Origin: Streptomyces sp. NBC_00285
GTDB taxonomy: Bacteria > Actinomycetota > Actinomycetes > Streptomycetales > Streptomycetaceae
Length of the DNA stretch: 64,000 nt
NCBI RefSeq assembly: GCF_036174265.1
Contig: NZ_CP108055.1
Coordinates: forward strand, 3,472,001 to 3,536,000
Reading direction: 5' to 3'
Shown here: in pieces, positions 1 to 7,999 of the stretch
Numbering within the stretch: position 1 is the stretch's first letter
Layout: every line of letters starts with the position of its first letter
Translations under genes and position numbers: made by a program
Notes under the pieces: model-generated
The model's database searches: none
Seen by the model: the letters and a program-made list of their open reading frames with translations, nothing else
Told to the model about the DNA's origin: nothing

Positions 1-817
1 CGTAGCCGTCGATCTCGTTGAGGACGGCCTTCACCTTGTAGCCGTCGTACTGCTCGGTGGCCTGGTTGTCCTTGGTCCAGTCGTCGCCGGCCGGGTAGCC
101 GAGGGCGTCGCTGTTGATCTCCGGCGTGAACAGGTCCTGGATGCCGGTGCCCGAGGGCCCGTTGAGGATTTCGTAGGCCGCGTGCTTGTCGGACCACGCG
201 GTGCGCAGACCCGCGCTGCGGGCCACCTCGAAGACGGTGTTCACCTTGAGATAGGAGTGCGGGTAGACCGGCTTGCAGGTCTTGGGGTCGACCGGCAGCT
301 TGGAGGCATCGATCAGGCTCGCCGGGTTGCCCGTCATCGACAGGATGCTGTCCGGCAGGCCGGTGAGTCCCTGACCGGCGTCGATGGATGCCTGGTTCTT
401 GTCCAGGTCCTCCGTGAGGTCCACCTCGACACCGGGCTTGACGGCCTTGCAGCTGGTGGTCCCGGCGGGCAGGAGCGCCGCGTTGTAGGTGTCGTCGTAG
501 TAGACGCCGGTGGTGCCGGGGCCGCCCCCGGTCGCCTGGGCGACCATGCCGGGGAAGGAGTCGGACGGCGTGGTGGTCTTGGCGTGGGTGTACTCCACAC
601 CGCCGCCGACCAGCCGCGCCAGCGCGGAGGTCGGGTGCCGGGAGACGTACCAGGCCAGGTCCGACTGGTGCAGTCCGTCGACCGAGATCAGCAGGACGTG
701 CTTGGCGGGGGCCTGGTGGTGGGAGGCGGCGAACGCCGAGGGCTGGACGGCAGTCACGCCGGTCAGGGCTCCGGCAGCAGCGAAAACGGCTGCGAGTCTG
801 ACATGGCTTCTGGACAT
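1..817 (-). CDS. Secreted type I phosphodiesterase/nucleotide pyrophosphatase (alkaline-phosphatase superfamily), 3' part outside window
   Basis: The reading frame runs off the left edge, so about 272 N-terminal codons are seen. ATG at 817 follows a GGGAG ribosome site. Residues 1-31 form a signal peptide ending near AFA, so the enzyme is exported. The fold signature is clear: VLLISVDGLHQ around residue 41 supplies the first metal-binding Asp, and AKTTTPSDSFPG around residues 79-90 carries the Thr that acts as nucleophile in NPP-type phosphodiesterases. The family hydrolyses phosphodiester or phosphonate bonds with two metal ions. The substrate cannot be told from the sequence, and the distal metal ligands lie outside the window. 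Confidence 0.8.
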   Translation of the reverse strand, partial: MSRSHVRLAAVFAAAGALTGVTAVQPSAFAASHHQAPAKHVLLISVDGLHQSDLAWYVSRHPTSALARLVGGGVEYTHAKTTTPSDSFPGMVAQATGGGPGTTGVYYDDTYNAALLPAGTTSCKAVKPGVEVDLTEDLDKNQASIDAGQGLTGLPDSILSMTGNPASLIDASKLPVDPKTCKPVYPHSYLKVNTVFEVARSAGLRTAWSDKHAAYEILNGPSGTGIQDLFTPEINSDALGYPAGDDWTKDNQATEQYDGYKVKAVLNEIDGY

Positions 818-1136
818 CTGTGCATCTCCCGGCTCTTTGGGGCGATGTGCGAGGGCCCGGCCCATCAGAGGCGCGCCTTGCGTACCGGAAACGGCGCATG
901 TGTGAACGCACACGGAAGAAGCGGTCGTGTCTTCATCAAGCAGGTCTGCGTTTCTTCAAGGCCGAGGGACGTCCACAGACCCGGCGAGCAGCCCGGCCTG
1001 TTCACCACCCCGCCCAAAAGCTGCCAGGCCTGCCTCCTCCCCGCCCGCACCACGCCTTTGGGACCCCTCGCGTCGATGGTCACCCATCATTCCGGTCACC
1101 TGACAAGGGAGAGGGGCAACGAGCGCCGCCACCCGC
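818..1136. other. Intergenic region upstream of the phosphodiesterase
   Basis: No gene is convincing here. It must hold the promoter of the leftward phosphodiesterase and the 3' end region of the UPF0104 gene. A short hairpin GTGTG-AACG-CACAC lies at 900-913. Open frames crossing the region lack family resemblance and look like high-GC shadows. Confidence 0.4.
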
Positions 1137-2084
1137 TCAGAGCGCCGAACGGCGGGCCAGCAACCCCAGGACCAGCAGGCCCGGTGCCATCGGCAGCCAT
1201 CCGGTGAGCAGGCGGTAGCCGATGACCGCCGAGATCGCCGTCTGCCCCGGTGCTCCGGCGGCCGTGAGCGCGAAGGCGAGCGCGGCGTCCAGCGACCCCA
1301 GTCCACCGGGCGTGGGAAGCAGGGCCGCCGCCCCGCTGGCAACGAGGTACGCCATCACCACATGGCTCGTGGGCAACGCGAGGCCGAGCGCGTGGACCAC
1401 GGCCACGACCACGCCCGCGTGCAGCAACGCGAACGCGACCGAGCCGCCCCACAGCGCGCAGGCCCGCCCTCGGGAGCGATGCACCTCCCGCACGTCGGTC
1501 ACGGCCCGCCCCACCACCCGCCTGAGCCGACCGCTGGCCACCACCGCCAGCACGACGGTCACCACCGCCACCGGCGCCAGGACCAGCACGTGGGGGACGC
1601 GTGCCGACAGCGGGACCGCGCCCGGTGATGCCACCAGCAGGACGACGCCCAGCACGCACCGGACGATCCCGCCGGCAGCGGCCTTCACGGCCAGCGCGGT
1701 CGCCGAGCGCCTGGTGGACAGGCCGCACCGCGTCAGGAACCGCAGGTTGACCAAACTCGCCCCCGCCCCTGCGGGCAGGATGTGGTTGGCGGCGCAGGCC
1801 GCGAACTGAGCGGCCACCAGCCGTCCCTTGGGCAGCCGCTCGACGACCGCCCCCTGCTGCGCCACAGCCGCGCACACCCACGTGGCGAGAGTGGCGAAGC
1901 AGGCGAGGACCAGCCATTCCCCGTCGGCGGCGGCCAGTTGGTCGGTACCGCTGTCGAGGGTGGCCCGGTGCGCCGCGAGCATGCCGCAGGCGAGGACGAG
2001 CACCGCGAGGGTGACGCCCAGCTGGACGTAGTGGCGCCTGCCCGCGGCCACGGTCACGCTGTCGGACACGGTCACCACGGTCAC
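1137..2084 (-). CDS. UPF0104 / lysylphosphatidylglycerol synthetase-type transmembrane protein
   Basis: About 315 residues, almost entirely hydrophobic segments, matching the membrane domain shared by MprF-type flippases and stand-alone UPF0104 proteins, which are thought to move or modify lipids. The C-terminal motif LLPTPGGLGSLDAAL is the family hallmark. The best start is GTG at 2084: it overlaps the TGA of the upstream glycosyltransferase-like gene (GTGA, 4 nt) and is preceded by an AGGGG ribosome site. The frame is open further upstream, but that part has the composition of a shadow of the neighbouring gene. Overlap with a GT39-like protein suggests a joint role in envelope lipid or glycan export. 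Confidence 0.75.
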   Translation of the reverse strand: MTVVTVSDSVTVAAGRRHYVQLGVTLAVLVLACGMLAAHRATLDSGTDQLAAADGEWLVLACFATLATWVCAAVAQQGAVVERLPKGRLVAAQFAACAANHILPAGAGASLVNLRFLTRCGLSTRRSATALAVKAAAGGIVRCVLGVVLLVASPGAVPLSARVPHVLVLAPVAVVTVVLAVVASGRLRRVVGRAVTDVREVHRSRGRACALWGGSVAFALLHAGVVVAVVHALGLALPTSHVVMAYLVASGAAALLPTPGGLGSLDAALAFALTAAGAPGQTAISAVIGYRLLTGWLPMAPGLLVLGLLARRSAL

Positions 2085-3568
2085 CGCCCCTGCCGGACGA
2101 AGGGAGCGACGTAGGCGTGGAGAACGCCGGCCCGCTCCATGGACCAGGTGCGCGCGTAGGCGGGCGGACGGTCGCCGGGCTGGGCGAGGACGGCGACGGC
2201 GGTCCGGTGGGCGGTCCGGGCCAGTGCGGCCGCGGTGGTGCTGGTGTCGTGACCGTCGGTCTGTGCCGAGCCGCAATCGGTGTAGAAGGCGATGGGCACG
2301 GCCTCGTAGCCGCTGAGCAGGCATGGTGGCCGCACGCCGAGAGTGTGGAGGGCTGAGGCGGTGCGGGACCAGTTGTCACGGTTGGCGGCGGAACTGCGCA
2401 GAGTGTGTTCCAGGACGACGTACTGCACGGCCAGATGAGCCGCCAGGCAGGCCGCGACGAGGCTCACGGCGACGGTGCGCGCGCTCCCCCGAGTCGGGGC
2501 GCCGACCAGGTGAGCGAGGCCATGGGCGACGGGGAGGGCGAGCAGGGCGTAGGCGGGCAGCAGGAAGCGGGGGGCCGCGTAGCCGATGAGGAACAGGTAG
2601 GGGACGGCGGCCGTGATCGCGCAGGCCAGCGGCAGCAGGACGGGCTGGGCGCGGCGGGCGCGGACGGCGGTGAGCGCGCCGAGCGCGGCGAGGACGGGCA
2701 GCGCGAACCACCACAGGGTCACCACCGGGCTGGGGGCCGATCCGGTGCAGGGACGGCACAGGGTGCGCCCGCCGAGACTGTGCACCTGGTCGACGACCGC
2801 CAGGTGCCATCCGAGGCCGCCCTGGATGCGGGAGGCGTCGGAGAGGCGTTGCGCGAGGCCGCCGTAGCTCAGGTACGCCTCGATCACCCACTCACCGGCA
2901 CCGGCCAGCAGACCGGCGGCCAGTACGGCAAGGAGGCGGGGGCGGCGCAGGGCAAGGGCGAGCAGGGGAAGCACCACGTACACGGCGTCCATCGGGCGCA
3001 TCCACGCCATCAGTGCCACGCCCGCGAACACGCCCCACCAGGCTGCCCGGTCCCTCGCGTTCGCGCGGACGCGCAGGAAGCAGCCGACGCAGGCCAGGGC
3101 GCCGACGGCGACCCAGTAGTTGGGCATGGCCTGCGGGCCGTAGAACAGGGTCACCCACAACGAGGCGAACAGCGCACCCGCCAGCGCCAGGACGCGCGGC
3201 ATGACGTGGGCTCGCCAGATGCGCAGGGCCCAGTAGAGGCCCAGGCCGGAGAGGACCGCCAGGTAGACCCTGAGAAGGGCGGTGGAGTCGGACCACGACG
3301 CGATCGGCGCGGCAAGCAGAGAGATGCCGCGGGCGCGGGGCGCGCTGAAGAAGGCGGCGGGAACCTGGCCGCTGACCTGGCTGACGTAGACCGTCTCGTC
3401 CCAGCCGAGACCAAGATCCGGTCGTACGAGGACGAGCTGGGCGAGCGTGAAAGCCCCCGCGACCGCCGCGAGCCAAGGTTCGCCCCACCGGCGCCGAGGC
3501 CGGGCCGTCCGCAGCGGGAAGCCGGTGCGAGAGGCACCGGTCATCGTCACGTTCGAGCCGTCGGCCAT
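2081..3568 (-). CDS. Multi-pass membrane glycosyltransferase-like protein (GT39/ArnT type)
   Basis: 495 residues with a dozen or so membrane segments. After the first one (about residues 33-50) comes LGWDETVYVSQV, resembling the first extracytoplasmic loop of GT39/ArnT/Pmt-type enzymes, where an acidic residue after Trp is essential; these enzymes use polyprenyl-phosphate sugars. The stop overlaps the GTG of the UPF0104 gene, so both are translated together. ATG at 3568 follows GAAAGG; a second ATG at about 3544 is less likely. Substrate and donor are unknown. A general polyprenol-dependent membrane transferase is the safest reading. Confidence 0.65.
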   Translation of the reverse strand: MADGSNVTMTGASRTGFPLRTARPRRRWGEPWLAAVAGAFTLAQLVLVRPDLGLGWDETVYVSQVSGQVPAAFFSAPRARGISLLAAPIASWSDSTALLRVYLAVLSGLGLYWALRIWRAHVMPRVLALAGALFASLWVTLFYGPQAMPNYWVAVGALACVGCFLRVRANARDRAAWWGVFAGVALMAWMRPMDAVYVVLPLLALALRRPRLLAVLAAGLLAGAGEWVIEAYLSYGGLAQRLSDASRIQGGLGWHLAVVDQVHSLGGRTLCRPCTGSAPSPVVTLWWFALPVLAALGALTAVRARRAQPVLLPLACAITAAVPYLFLIGYAAPRFLLPAYALLALPVAHGLAHLVGAPTRGSARTVAVSLVAACLAAHLAVQYVVLEHTLRSSAANRDNWSRTASALHTLGVRPPCLLSGYEAVPIAFYTDCGSAQTDGHDTSTTAAALARTAHRTAVAVLAQPGDRPPAYARTWSMERAGVLHAYVAPFVRQGR

Positions 3569-3932
3569 CCCGCACCTTTCGTCGTCGCGCGCCCCGGAAT
3601 CATGTTCTCCTACATTTCGTAGGAGGCCGCTTCACCGTACGGCTCGTCGGTTGGAGACGGGTGAGAAGAAGTCGTCTCCCTCGCCCCTGTCCAAGGTGAG
3701 GGGATGGCGGGCCGCGGCCCACGCGAGGGGCCGGAACGGCGTAGTGCCGACGAGCTCGAGCGACCTCCGCCGTCCTCGCCGAGAAGTTCCATTGGGAGGT
3801 CGTTCGGCCCCAACCCGGCCCAACGAACGACTCCCGACCACGGTGGTGGCTCGCTGTGAGACACAGGGCGGTCGGAGCCGTCAACACCGGCTTCGACCGC
3901 CCCGACGGAGATCGCGGGGATGGGCCGGCCTG
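3569..3932. other. Intergenic region with an inverted repeat
   Basis: No supported gene. It contains the upstream region of the GT39-like gene and the 3' flank of the COG4705-like gene. The one distinct signal is an inverted repeat CTCCTAC-ATTTC-GTAGGAG at 3607-3625, 39 nt upstream of the ATG at 3568, so it can act as an operator. Confidence 0.4.
3607..3625. promoter_or_regulatory. Inverted repeat CTCCTAC-N5-GTAGGAG, candidate operator
   Basis: Perfect 7-bp arms with a 5-nt spacer, just upstream of the leftward membrane-protein operon. It resembles the CCCCTAC-TTTC-GTAGGGG palindrome at 26898 but has a one-base longer spacer, so the same regulator is possible but not assured. Confidence 0.4.
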
Positions 3933-5204
3933 TCAGCCCATGTCCGTCAGGAGGGCGTTCAGTTCCTTCTCCTGCTGCGCGGGCGGCATGGGCGGGTTCG
4001 AGTGGTCGATGCCGAAGGTCCCCAGCACCTTGTCCATCTGGGCGTCGATGGAGGTCCACCCGGTCTGGTCCAGCGGCTGCAGCGAGGCCTGGTCGGCATC
4101 CCACAGGTCACGCAGCGACTGTGCGGCCGTGTGCGCACCCTTCGCGTTCCCGGAGCGGGCGTCCTTGAGCGAGGTGGAGGCGAGGGTCTTCAGGGCGGTG
4201 ACCTTGGCGGGCGGGAACTTCTTCACGGCCTCGCCGGGGGCCATCTGAACGGCGGAGGTGTTGTCGGCCTCCGGCGCCGGGCCGGTGTGTGGCTGGCCGT
4301 GGGCCCAGACCAGCAGACCCGTGGTGGCGACGGCGAGCAGTCCGAAGCCGGCCAGACCGACGCGCTCCTTCCGCACATCACCGGTGACGTGGCCGGCGTG
4401 GGCGGCCTCGTAGGTCTCGGTCACGTCCGGGCGCGTCACCGTCAGGTAGACCACGGTCGCCAGGATCAGGCCGAGGAAGATCAGGCTGGTGGTGAAGGTG
4501 CCCAGCGCGAGGCCGGTCGGCTCGCCCGGCTGAGCGACCTTCGGGGAGGCGAGCCAGTCGCCGATGTTCGCGCCCAGGGGGCGGGTCAGGATGTAGGCGA
4601 GCCAGAAGGACAGCACCGGGTTCGCGCCGAACTTCCACAGCAGCGTGATCGCCGCGATGAGGCCGAGCGGCAGCAGCACCGAGGCGCCCGGGCTCCAGCC
4701 GGTGAGCTCGAGCGTCCAGTCGCCGGTCGCGGTACCGAGCGCGAAGGTGACGAGAACGGCGAGCCAGTAGAACGACTCGCGCGGAAGCGTGGTGACCGAG
4801 TGGATCGACAGCGTGCGCTCGCGCAGCCACCACACGCCGAAGACCACCGCGAGCAGCACCGAGAAGACCGCGGAGCTGATCCACAGCGGCACGTTGAGCT
4901 GGTCGGTGAGAATGTCGGTGTACAGGGTCCCCGTGACGCTGACAACGACCACGGTCAGCCAGTAGGGGAACGGGACGTACCGCTTCAGCCGCAGCTGGAC
5001 GGCCAGGACCACCACGAACACCCCGGTGAAGATCCAGGCCGTGTTCACCAGGCCGACGCCCAGCTTCATGTTGATCCAGTCGGCGAAGCTCTCACCCACA
5101 GTGGTGCACAGGATCTTGATCACCCAGAACCAGATGGTGACCTCGGGGACCTTGTTGAGCATGAGGCGCCCGCTGCGCGTGTGCGCTTCCGTTGTCGTTG
5201 TCAT
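3933..5204 (-). CDS. Multi-pass membrane protein, COG4705-like, with extracytoplasmic C-terminal tail
   Basis: 423 residues. ATG at 5204 begins MTTTTEAHTRSGR, followed by KVPEVTIWFWVIK and roughly ten hydrophobic segments to about residue 310. A hydrophilic Ala/Lys-rich tail of about 110 residues follows, with no recognised fold. The family is an uncharacterised membrane-anchored group, often found beside two-component genes in actinomycetes. Here it lies 38 nt downstream of a response regulator-kinase pair on the same strand, so co-transcription is likely. Its role may be tied to the stimulus of that system, but this is inference. Function unknown. Confidence 0.6.
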   Translation of the reverse strand: MTTTTEAHTRSGRLMLNKVPEVTIWFWVIKILCTTVGESFADWINMKLGVGLVNTAWIFTGVFVVVLAVQLRLKRYVPFPYWLTVVVVSVTGTLYTDILTDQLNVPLWISSAVFSVLLAVVFGVWWLRERTLSIHSVTTLPRESFYWLAVLVTFALGTATGDWTLELTGWSPGASVLLPLGLIAAITLLWKFGANPVLSFWLAYILTRPLGANIGDWLASPKVAQPGEPTGLALGTFTTSLIFLGLILATVVYLTVTRPDVTETYEAAHAGHVTGDVRKERVGLAGFGLLAVATTGLLVWAHGQPHTGPAPEADNTSAVQMAPGEAVKKFPPAKVTALKTLASTSLKDARSGNAKGAHTAAQSLRDLWDADQASLQPLDQTGWTSIDAQMDKVLGTFGIDHSNPPMPPAQQEKELNALLTDMG

Positions 5205-5242
5205 GCGGCCAGGTTCACGCGGGGAACCTGCAAGCAACCTGA

Positions 5243-6505
5243 CTACGTGAGCGCATCCACGGCCGGGAGCGTCACCTCGACATGACCGCGGCCGTCCGCG
5301 ATCGCACGGACCTCCACACCGGCCGAGGCGGCGATGCGCCGGACCACCGGCAAACCCAGCCCATATCCGTCGCCGCCGGTGACACCCGCCTCGAAGACCC
5401 GCTCGACGTCTGCGGGATCGATCCCCGGGCCGTCGTCCAGGACATCGACCACGACGGCCGCACCCTGGTTGCGCGCGGTGATCCACACACGCGTCTTCGC
5501 ATGCCGCAGGCCGTTCTCCAGCAGCGGTGACAGCAGCGACACGGCGACGTCGCGCGCCACGGCCACCTCGATCTTCGCGGGAAAGGCGACCTCGACCGCG
5601 CGGCCACCGATCGCCTGCCGCGCGGCGGAGCGCAGATCGCACCGGGTCCCCTCGTCCGTGCGGGCGCGCGCGGCGCGCAGAATCGTCGTGATCGCCGCGT
5701 CGAGACGGTCGACCTCGCTCAGTACCGCCTCCGGCGGCACCGGGTCGCCGGAGAGCTGAGCCAGCTGCGCCTCGCCCCGCAGGACCGTGAGCGGTGTCCG
5801 CAGTTCGTGGGCGATCTCGTCGGTGAGCCGGCGTTCGTCCGCCAACGCGTTGTCGACGCGCTCCAGGAGGCGGTCCAAGGTCTGTCCCAGTTCCCCGAAC
5901 TCGTCGCGGGGCACGCCGAGGTTGAAGCGGCGTCCGGGTTCGTGATGGCCCCAGTCGTCGGCGAGGGCGGCCATTTCGTGCACGACCCGCAGCGCGCGGT
6001 GCACCACGAGATGCGCGACACCGCCGGCGAGGACGATCGTGAGGCCGCCAAGGATCAGCGACAAGGTCAGACTGCGCTGCTCGGACGTCTCATAAGGCGT
6101 GAGGTCCACCCGGACGACGACCATCACGTGGTGGCCGTCGACCGGGACCTGCCGCGCGTACAGGAGGGAGTCCCTGACGGTCGCGGTCTGTGAACGCTCC
6201 GAGTCCGCCAGCTCCTCGACACGCCTGACCACGCTCGCCGGTACGTTCCCGTCGATCAGGCGGCCGTCGGCATACACCCAGGCGACCTCGTCCATCGCCT
6301 CACTGCCGTTCTCCGTGAGCACGACACGGCCGCCCTTGACGGTGACGTTCGCCGCGACCGCCTCGGCGCGCGTACGGGCCAGATCGTGCGCGTCGGCGTC
6401 CGTCACCCTGCTCAGCAGCACATGCGAGACGACGACCAGGATGGCGACCACGCCGGTGGCGATCAGGACGGTGAGCGCGACGACGCTTCTGCGGAATCCC
6501 GTCAT
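5243..6505 (-). CDS. Sensor histidine kinase (HAMP, HisKA type)
   Basis: About 420 residues. Membrane segments at about 12-31 and 146-167 enclose an extracytoplasmic sensor of about 110 residues. A HAMP-like stretch follows, then the H box DEIAHELRTPL with the phospho-accepting His near residue 233, N box LLENGLRHA, G1 DDGPGI and G2 GYGLGL. It autophosphorylates and passes phosphate to the OmpR-type regulator encoded just upstream. ATG at 6505 overlaps the regulator's TGA (ATGA); an ATG two codons earlier (6511) is possible, and neither has a strong ribosome site. The sensor shows no recognised ligand fold. Confidence 0.88.
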   Translation of the reverse strand: MTGFRRSVVALTVLIATGVVAILVVVSHVLLSRVTDADAHDLARTRAEAVAANVTVKGGRVVLTENGSEAMDEVAWVYADGRLIDGNVPASVVRRVEELADSERSQTATVRDSLLYARQVPVDGHHVMVVVRVDLTPYETSEQRSLTLSLILGGLTIVLAGGVAHLVVHRALRVVHEMAALADDWGHHEPGRRFNLGVPRDEFGELGQTLDRLLERVDNALADERRLTDEIAHELRTPLTVLRGEAQLAQLSGDPVPPEAVLSEVDRLDAAITTILRAARARTDEGTRCDLRSAARQAIGGRAVEVAFPAKIEVAVARDVAVSLLSPLLENGLRHAKTRVWITARNQGAAVVVDVLDDGPGIDPADVERVFEAGVTGGDGYGLGLPVVRRIAASAGVEVRAIADGRGHVEVTLPAVDALT

Positions 6506-7155
6506 TGCCATCGGTAGCCCACGCCGCGGACCGTCGCCAGCCGCCCGGCCACACCCAGCGGACCGAGCTTGGTCCGCAGCCGGCGCACATAGGAGTCGAG
6601 GGTGTTGTCGCTGACATGCGCCCCGTGCGGCCAGCCGGCGGCGACGAGGGCGTGGCGGCGCACCGCGTCGCCCCGCGAGGCGATCAGGCGGCCCAGTAGG
6701 CGGAACTCGGTCGGGGTCAGGCTCATGCTCGCCGCATCGTAGGTCACCATGTGCTTCGCCGGATCGAGGACGACCTCGTGCGATGCGGGCGCCACGGTAG
6801 CCCGGCGCAGCAGCGCCCGGACGCGGACCAGCAGTTCCGGGATGTCGAAGGGTTTGGTCATGTAGTCGTCGGCGCCCGCCTCGAAGCCGCCCACCTTGTG
6901 ATGCAGACCGTCCAGGGCGGTGAGCATCAACACCGGCACGTCGACGCCGCGAGCCCTCAGGGCCAGGCAGACATCGCGGCCGTCGGCGTCCGGCAGCCCG
7001 AGATCCAGGACGACCAGCTGGGGCACCGGTGCGAGCTGGCGCAGCAGGCTGTCCGCCGTGGCGGCGACGGAAACGGTGTGCCCGTCGTGCTCCAGGGCAC
7101 GCCTGAGGATGCCGCGAACCGCCGCGTCGTCTTCGCACACCAGGATGAAAGCCAC
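6502..7155 (-). CDS. OmpR/PhoB-family response regulator
   Basis: 217 residues. The receiver domain covers residues 1-120, with CEDD at 8-10, phospho-acceptor Asp51 in VVLDLGLPD and Lys101 in MTKPF. The winged-helix DNA-binding domain covers 125-217 and ends in the typical RGVGYRW. It is the cognate regulator of the kinase it overlaps by 4 nt. It likely controls its own operon and perhaps the downstream COG4705-like gene. Confidence 0.92.
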   Translation of the reverse strand: MAFILVCEDDAAVRGILRRALEHDGHTVSVAATADSLLRQLAPVPQLVVLDLGLPDADGRDVCLALRARGVDVPVLMLTALDGLHHKVGGFEAGADDYMTKPFDIPELLVRVRALLRRATVAPASHEVVLDPAKHMVTYDAASMSLTPTEFRLLGRLIASRGDAVRRHALVAAGWPHGAHVSDNTLDSYVRRLRTKLGPLGVAGRLATVRGVGYRWQ

Positions 7156-7339
7156 GTGCCGACCCTAGGTTCTCGCATCTCAATACTCCATCTGCTCCGG
7201 CCAGGTGCGTGACGCCGGCCCACCCGCTGCCGGGGCAGCACGGTGGCACGTCCGAGCGTATGCAAGACCTCCGAAGGGATGAGCTTGATCGACGAGGTGG
7301 CGTCGCCTGTCGGTAGCCCCCTCAACTCCGGCTTTCGCC

Positions 7340-7797
7340 GCAGTGGCTCACGCCCGTCCACCCTTACCGGGCGCGCCAAGACCGCGCTCGCCCAAGCACG
7401 CGAGAGCAGTTCGGAACTGGTCCACCCCGACGGGACAGTGGTCGCCAGGGGCGGGGGCGACACCAACGTGCGCTGATGGACCTGGGCCGGCTACCGGGCC
7501 AACGCCACCCTGGCCGCCACACTCACCACGATCGCCGATCCCCTCCAGAGGCCAACGGACACGTGCATCCGCCTTCGCGAGGATGTGACGCCCGTGGAAT
7601 GGGGGAAGGTCACTTCGGAGGCCGCCGATCAACTGTGCCTTCCCGCAGTGGATGCGCGTGCGCTGAACGGCCTCAAGTTCACTGCCGCACTGCCGACCCG
7701 GCTCGCGGAGGCCACCCTTGCCGCACGGCTCGCGGATCTGGACGGTGCGGTGGTCGCACCCAGAGAACCGACCAGGTTCACAGTTCTGGGGCAATGA
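7340..7797 (+). pseudogene. C-terminal remnant of a large DEAD/DEAH-box (Lhr-like) helicase, interrupted by a stop
   Basis: From about 7360 one frame reads ...SSELVHPDGTVVARG..., then TGA at 7474-7476, then WTWAGYRANATLAATL, IRLREDVTP and LNGLKFTAALPTRLA up to TGA at 7795. I recognise this as the extreme C-terminus of large Lhr-type helicases, where the stop position is normally a second Trp (WWTWAG). One TGG-to-TGA change would explain the break. Nothing of the ATPase core is present and no valid start exists, so it is a fossil. The left boundary is uncertain. Neighbours are unrelated. Confidence 0.6.
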
Positions 7798-7999
7798 CTT
7801 GGGACGTCGATCATCGAGAGGCCGACAGCGTGAACCGGTCCAGCATTCGGCACGACCACCGATCACGAATGGACCGCTCCAGGGGAGGGAAGTGCGTTTT
7901 CTGACCGCCGACACCGGCGCCGGCGCGGAGGCCGACGGCCCGGCGCGCATGCCACGGGTGGGTGGCGTTGCTGCCGGGCCGTCAGTCACTCATGCGGTC

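Noticed and set aside
900..913. Hairpin GTGTG-AACG-CACAC as regulator site
   Set aside because: Short and not repeated elsewhere in the window; too weak to call as an operator.
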